The notes under the pieces are model-generated. The model was not told the DNA's origin, did not search any database, and worked only from the letters and a program-made list of their open reading frames with translations. Shown piece by piece: positions 13,243 through 15,193 of a DNA stretch of 15,193 nt (the stretch's first letter is position 1; every line of letters begins with the position of its first letter). Origin of the DNA: an uncultured Clostridia bacterium (GTDB lineage: Bacteria; Bacillota; Clostridia; Oscillospirales; Oscillospiraceae); assembly GCA_937893605.1 (NCBI GenBank), contig CALBGG010000075.1, forward strand, positions 1 through 15,193. Direction: 5' to 3'. The position numbers and the translations under genes were made by a program.

Positions 13243-14166
13243 ATGAGCACAGAGAACAGATACACATCGCGCAAGGTCGAGATAGAGGGCATAACCATCT
13301 ATGACAGCGACGCGCGCTTCCGCCGCAATTTCCTGAAAAAGCACCTTAAAAATACCGTTGACGTCGTTCGCTTTTCATACATGATGGGAAAGCTCGCCGT
13401 AAAGCCCGTGATCGGGCCGCTTATCCGCAAGGCGCTTGAGTGGCACTATCGCTACATACACACAAATTCCGTCGTTGTCCCCATCGAGGTGGCGAAGGAA
13501 ATAATAAAAAACACAACGGATATTGCCGTGTCGCCCTGCGTGTGCCGCTCGGTCAGGGGAAACTGCGATCATCCGCTCAATACCTGCTTCGGTCTGAATT
13601 TCTATGGCCAAATGAAAAAGAAAGCCGGTGAGCGGCCTGTTAGCGTTGAGGAGTGCCTTAAAGTAGCGGACATGTGCCACGAGCGGGGACTTATCTCCGT
13701 CGTCGAGTCCTGCGTGCAGCCGTATCAGGACAACCTCTGCTTCTGCTGCGCCTGCTGCTGCATGCCGCTTACGCTCAAAACGCAGTATCACGTTCCGTTT
13801 GTCAACTATAACGGGCCGTATCTGCCGAAGTTTGAGGAGGACAAGTGCTCACATTGCGGCAAATGTGTCAAGGCCTGCCCAGTAGGAGCGATGAGCTTTG
13901 ACGAAAACGGAAAGCGTAAGCTCGACCTCGATAAGTGCCTCGGCTGCGGACTGTGCGAAAGCGCGTGCCCGGATAAGATAGGCAAAATGGTCTATACCGA
14001 ATCACGCGCCGTCAAGGTCTCCGAGCCGAGCCGTCTGCGCGTGTTCCTGTCCTGCCTGTGGGTATATATCGTGTTTATGCCCGGCGTGTGGTTTTATAAG
14101 CTTTTCATGGGCTCAAAGCAGGAGCTTATGAAGGCTCCCGGCAGAGAGAGCGATATTATTAAATAA
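13243..14166 (+). CDS. Membrane-anchored cysteine-rich 2[4Fe-4S] ferredoxin protein
   Basis: This 307-residue protein carries two bacterial ferredoxin motifs: Cys202, 205, 208, 212 (CSHCGKCVKACP) and Cys232, 235, 238, 242 (CLGCGLCESACP). Before them lies a separate cysteine-rich region: SPCVCRSVRGNCDHPLNTCF (97-116; Cys99, 101, 108, 115), Cys138, 145 and 157, and a dense CFCCACCC cluster (166-173). A hydrophobic stretch at 265-290 (VFLSCLWVYIVFMPGVWFYK) looks like one membrane helix or hairpin near the C-terminus. I infer an electron carrier at the membrane, possibly feeding the ene-reductase. The extra cysteine region is not one I can name. The start is ATG 13243 because GGGAGG (13229-13234) is 8 nt upstream; a frame start at 13186 lacks this. 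It is codirectional with the SDR, 130 bp away. Confidence 0.8.
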   Translation: MSTENRYTSRKVEIEGITIYDSDARFRRNFLKKHLKNTVDVVRFSYMMGKLAVKPVIGPLIRKALEWHYRYIHTNSVVVPIEVAKEIIKNTTDIAVSPCVCRSVRGNCDHPLNTCFGLNFYGQMKKKAGERPVSVEECLKVADMCHERGLISVVESCVQPYQDNLCFCCACCCMPLTLKTQYHVPFVNYNGPYLPKFEEDKCSHCGKCVKACPVGAMSFDENGKRKLDLDKCLGCGLCESACPDKIGKMVYTESRAVKVSEPSRLRVFLSCLWVYIVFMPGVWFYKLFMGSKQELMKAPGRESDIIK

Positions 14167-14171
14167 AGGTA

Positions 14172-14200
14172 TTCAAACTCCCTTTAAACTGTGTTATAAT
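14172..14200 (+). promoter_or_regulatory. Promoter of the LysR gene
   Basis: -35 TTCAAA (14172-14177), 17-bp spacer, -10 TATAAT (14195-14200, perfect). It starts 6 bp after the ferredoxin stop, so the LysR gene can be read separately from the operon. Confidence 0.55.
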
Positions 14201-14229
14201 TAATAAAATAACGCTCAAAGGGTGATTTT

Positions 14230-15126
14230 ATGGAGCTTCGCGACCTGCGCTTTTTCGCTATGGCGGCACAGATGAGGCATATATCCCGCGCTGCCGACAG
14301 GCTGGGAGTATCGCAGCCGTTTCTTACAAAGATCATAAAGCAGCTTGAAAACGAGCTCGGCGCTCCGCTTTTGGAGCCTTCGGGCAGGGGAGTGGAGCTC
14401 ACCGAGTGCGGCGAGTATCTGCTGAAAAAATCGCAGGAAATACTCCGAAGCGTTGACGAGATATATGATGATATCGGCGCGCTCCTCGGCGAAAGGCAGA
14501 ATACCGTCCGCCTTATGACCGACGCCGGCGGCTATATGCCGGCCATGATATATGCTTATAAGGCGCGCTTTCCCGAGCGTAAGCTCAGCATAAGCTACGG
14601 CTTTCGAGAGGATATAATCCGCACAGTCGAAAACGGCACGGTGGATTTTGCGCTTGTCACGCCGCCGCTTGACGGCGCGGAGCTGCGGCATATAAATCAA
14701 AAGACCGTTTACCGTGAGTATGCCGGAGTTATCCTTCCGCCCGGCGATCCGCTTTTGGACTGCGATGTCGTCGATATAAACGAGCTTCGGGATAAGCCGC
14801 TTGTAACGTCGCCCATCGGAGCGGGTGTGCGCAATAATTTAGAGCTGTTTTTTGCAAAGTACGGCTTCAAGCCGCAAATAATGTGCGAGTCAAACGATAT
14901 AAATATCGTATTCAAAGGCGTGCTCGGCGGCCTCGGCTATGCCTACATGCCCAAGATAGTGACGCTCGATGCCTCCGTCGGAAAGCTGTATCGAGATATA
15001 AATGTCGATGAATACGGTGAGGTCGCGCTGTGCTGGAACAAAAGTGCGGACGGTCACCCCGAAACCGCGGAGTTTGCCGCCTTTGTCAGCGCATTTTTCG
15101 CCGAGCTCAACGAAAAACTTAAATGA
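14230..15126 (+). CDS. LysR family transcriptional regulator
   Basis: This 298-residue protein is a full-length LysR: winged helix-turn-helix at the N-terminus (MELRDLRFFAMAAQMRHISR, then AADRLGVSQPFLTKIIKQLE), a linker helix to about residue 88, and a periplasmic-binding-type effector domain (90-295) with LSISYGFREDIIRTVENGTV, DFALVTPP and GLGYAYMPK. Such proteins bind a small metabolite in the effector domain and usually activate a neighbouring operon. Here it lies downstream of, and in the same direction as, the reductase cluster, not divergent, so its target could be either this cluster or a gene beyond the window. The start is ATG 14230 with AAAGGGTGA 4 nt upstream. The ligand is unknown. 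Confidence 0.92.
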   Translation: MELRDLRFFAMAAQMRHISRAADRLGVSQPFLTKIIKQLENELGAPLLEPSGRGVELTECGEYLLKKSQEILRSVDEIYDDIGALLGERQNTVRLMTDAGGYMPAMIYAYKARFPERKLSISYGFREDIIRTVENGTVDFALVTPPLDGAELRHINQKTVYREYAGVILPPGDPLLDCDVVDINELRDKPLVTSPIGAGVRNNLELFFAKYGFKPQIMCESNDINIVFKGVLGGLGYAYMPKIVTLDASVGKLYRDINVDEYGEVALCWNKSADGHPETAEFAAFVSAFFAELNEKLK

Positions 15127-15143
15127 ACCAATGAGCCTCAGAC

Positions 15144-15193
15144 TGTCGAAAAACTATGCTGCCGAGGAAAGACTGCCGCGCAGCAGGGGAGCT
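15144..15193. repeat. MITE-like dispersed repeat, copy 2 (cut by window edge)
   Basis: Begins TGTCGAAAAAC, continues with GCTGC...CCGCGCAGC and GGGGAG, and aligns with 6741-6791 at about 80 percent. Only the left 50 bp are inside the window. It lies 17 bp after the LysR stop, the same intergenic setting as copy 1. Confidence 0.55.

Overview
The window looks like a chromosomal segment of an anaerobic, low-oxygen-adapted Bacillota, most likely a gut-type Clostridia of the Oscillospirales kind. This rests on moderately GC-rich coding sequence with strong Shine-Dalgarno sites, sigma-A type promoters, corrinoid and iron-sulfur enzymes, a three-SLH surface protein with a Gram-positive style signal peptide, and a dispersed intergenic repeat. 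The taxonomic call is inference. No tRNA, rRNA, CRISPR array, transposase or phage gene is visible.

Region A (1-1200): the 5' part of a metallo-beta-lactamase-fold hydrolase on the minus strand runs off the left edge. It is divergent from a six-helix DUF1275/YoaK-type membrane protein. A symmetric hairpin terminator at 1160-1187 separates this from the next, convergent operon.

Region B (1200-6650): a divergent corrinoid methyl-transfer cluster. On the minus strand, a 2Fe-2S/ASKHA corrinoid activase (RamA-like, DUF4445) is followed by a homocysteine S-methyltransferase domain protein like the first module of MetH. On the plus strand, a cysteine-rich DUF2284 protein is followed by a fusion of a UroD/MtaA-type methyltransferase with a cobalamin-binding domain, the CmuA architecture. 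Between them they carry a homocysteine module, a B12 module and a reactivation module, but no intact pterin (methyl-folate) module. I read this as a possible folate-independent route that moves methyl groups from an unknown donor to homocysteine. A truncated TetR gene overlaps the end of the fusion gene and decays into AT-rich sequence.

Region C (6450-6930): a gene-poor stretch with hairpins, a minus-strand terminator, a 130-bp MITE-like repeat (a second partial copy lies at the right edge) and a 32-bp perfect palindrome.

Region D (6928-9420): a 770-residue secreted surface protein. It has a signal peptide, about 14 isoleucine/leucine-rich repeats of roughly 26 residues, an Ig-like segment, a CxxC segment and three SLH domains, and it is expressed from a good promoter.

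Region E (9417-15126): a TetR regulator divergent from an operon-like run: a three-domain FMN/4Fe-4S/FAD ene-reductase of the FadH/2-enoate reductase type, a short-chain dehydrogenase with a basic hydrophobic tail, and, after a hairpin, a membrane-anchored cysteine-rich ferredoxin. A LysR regulator with its own promoter follows. Together these suggest a regulated anaerobic reduction/oxidation pathway for a small enone, enoate or steroid-like substrate; the substrate cannot be read from the sequence.
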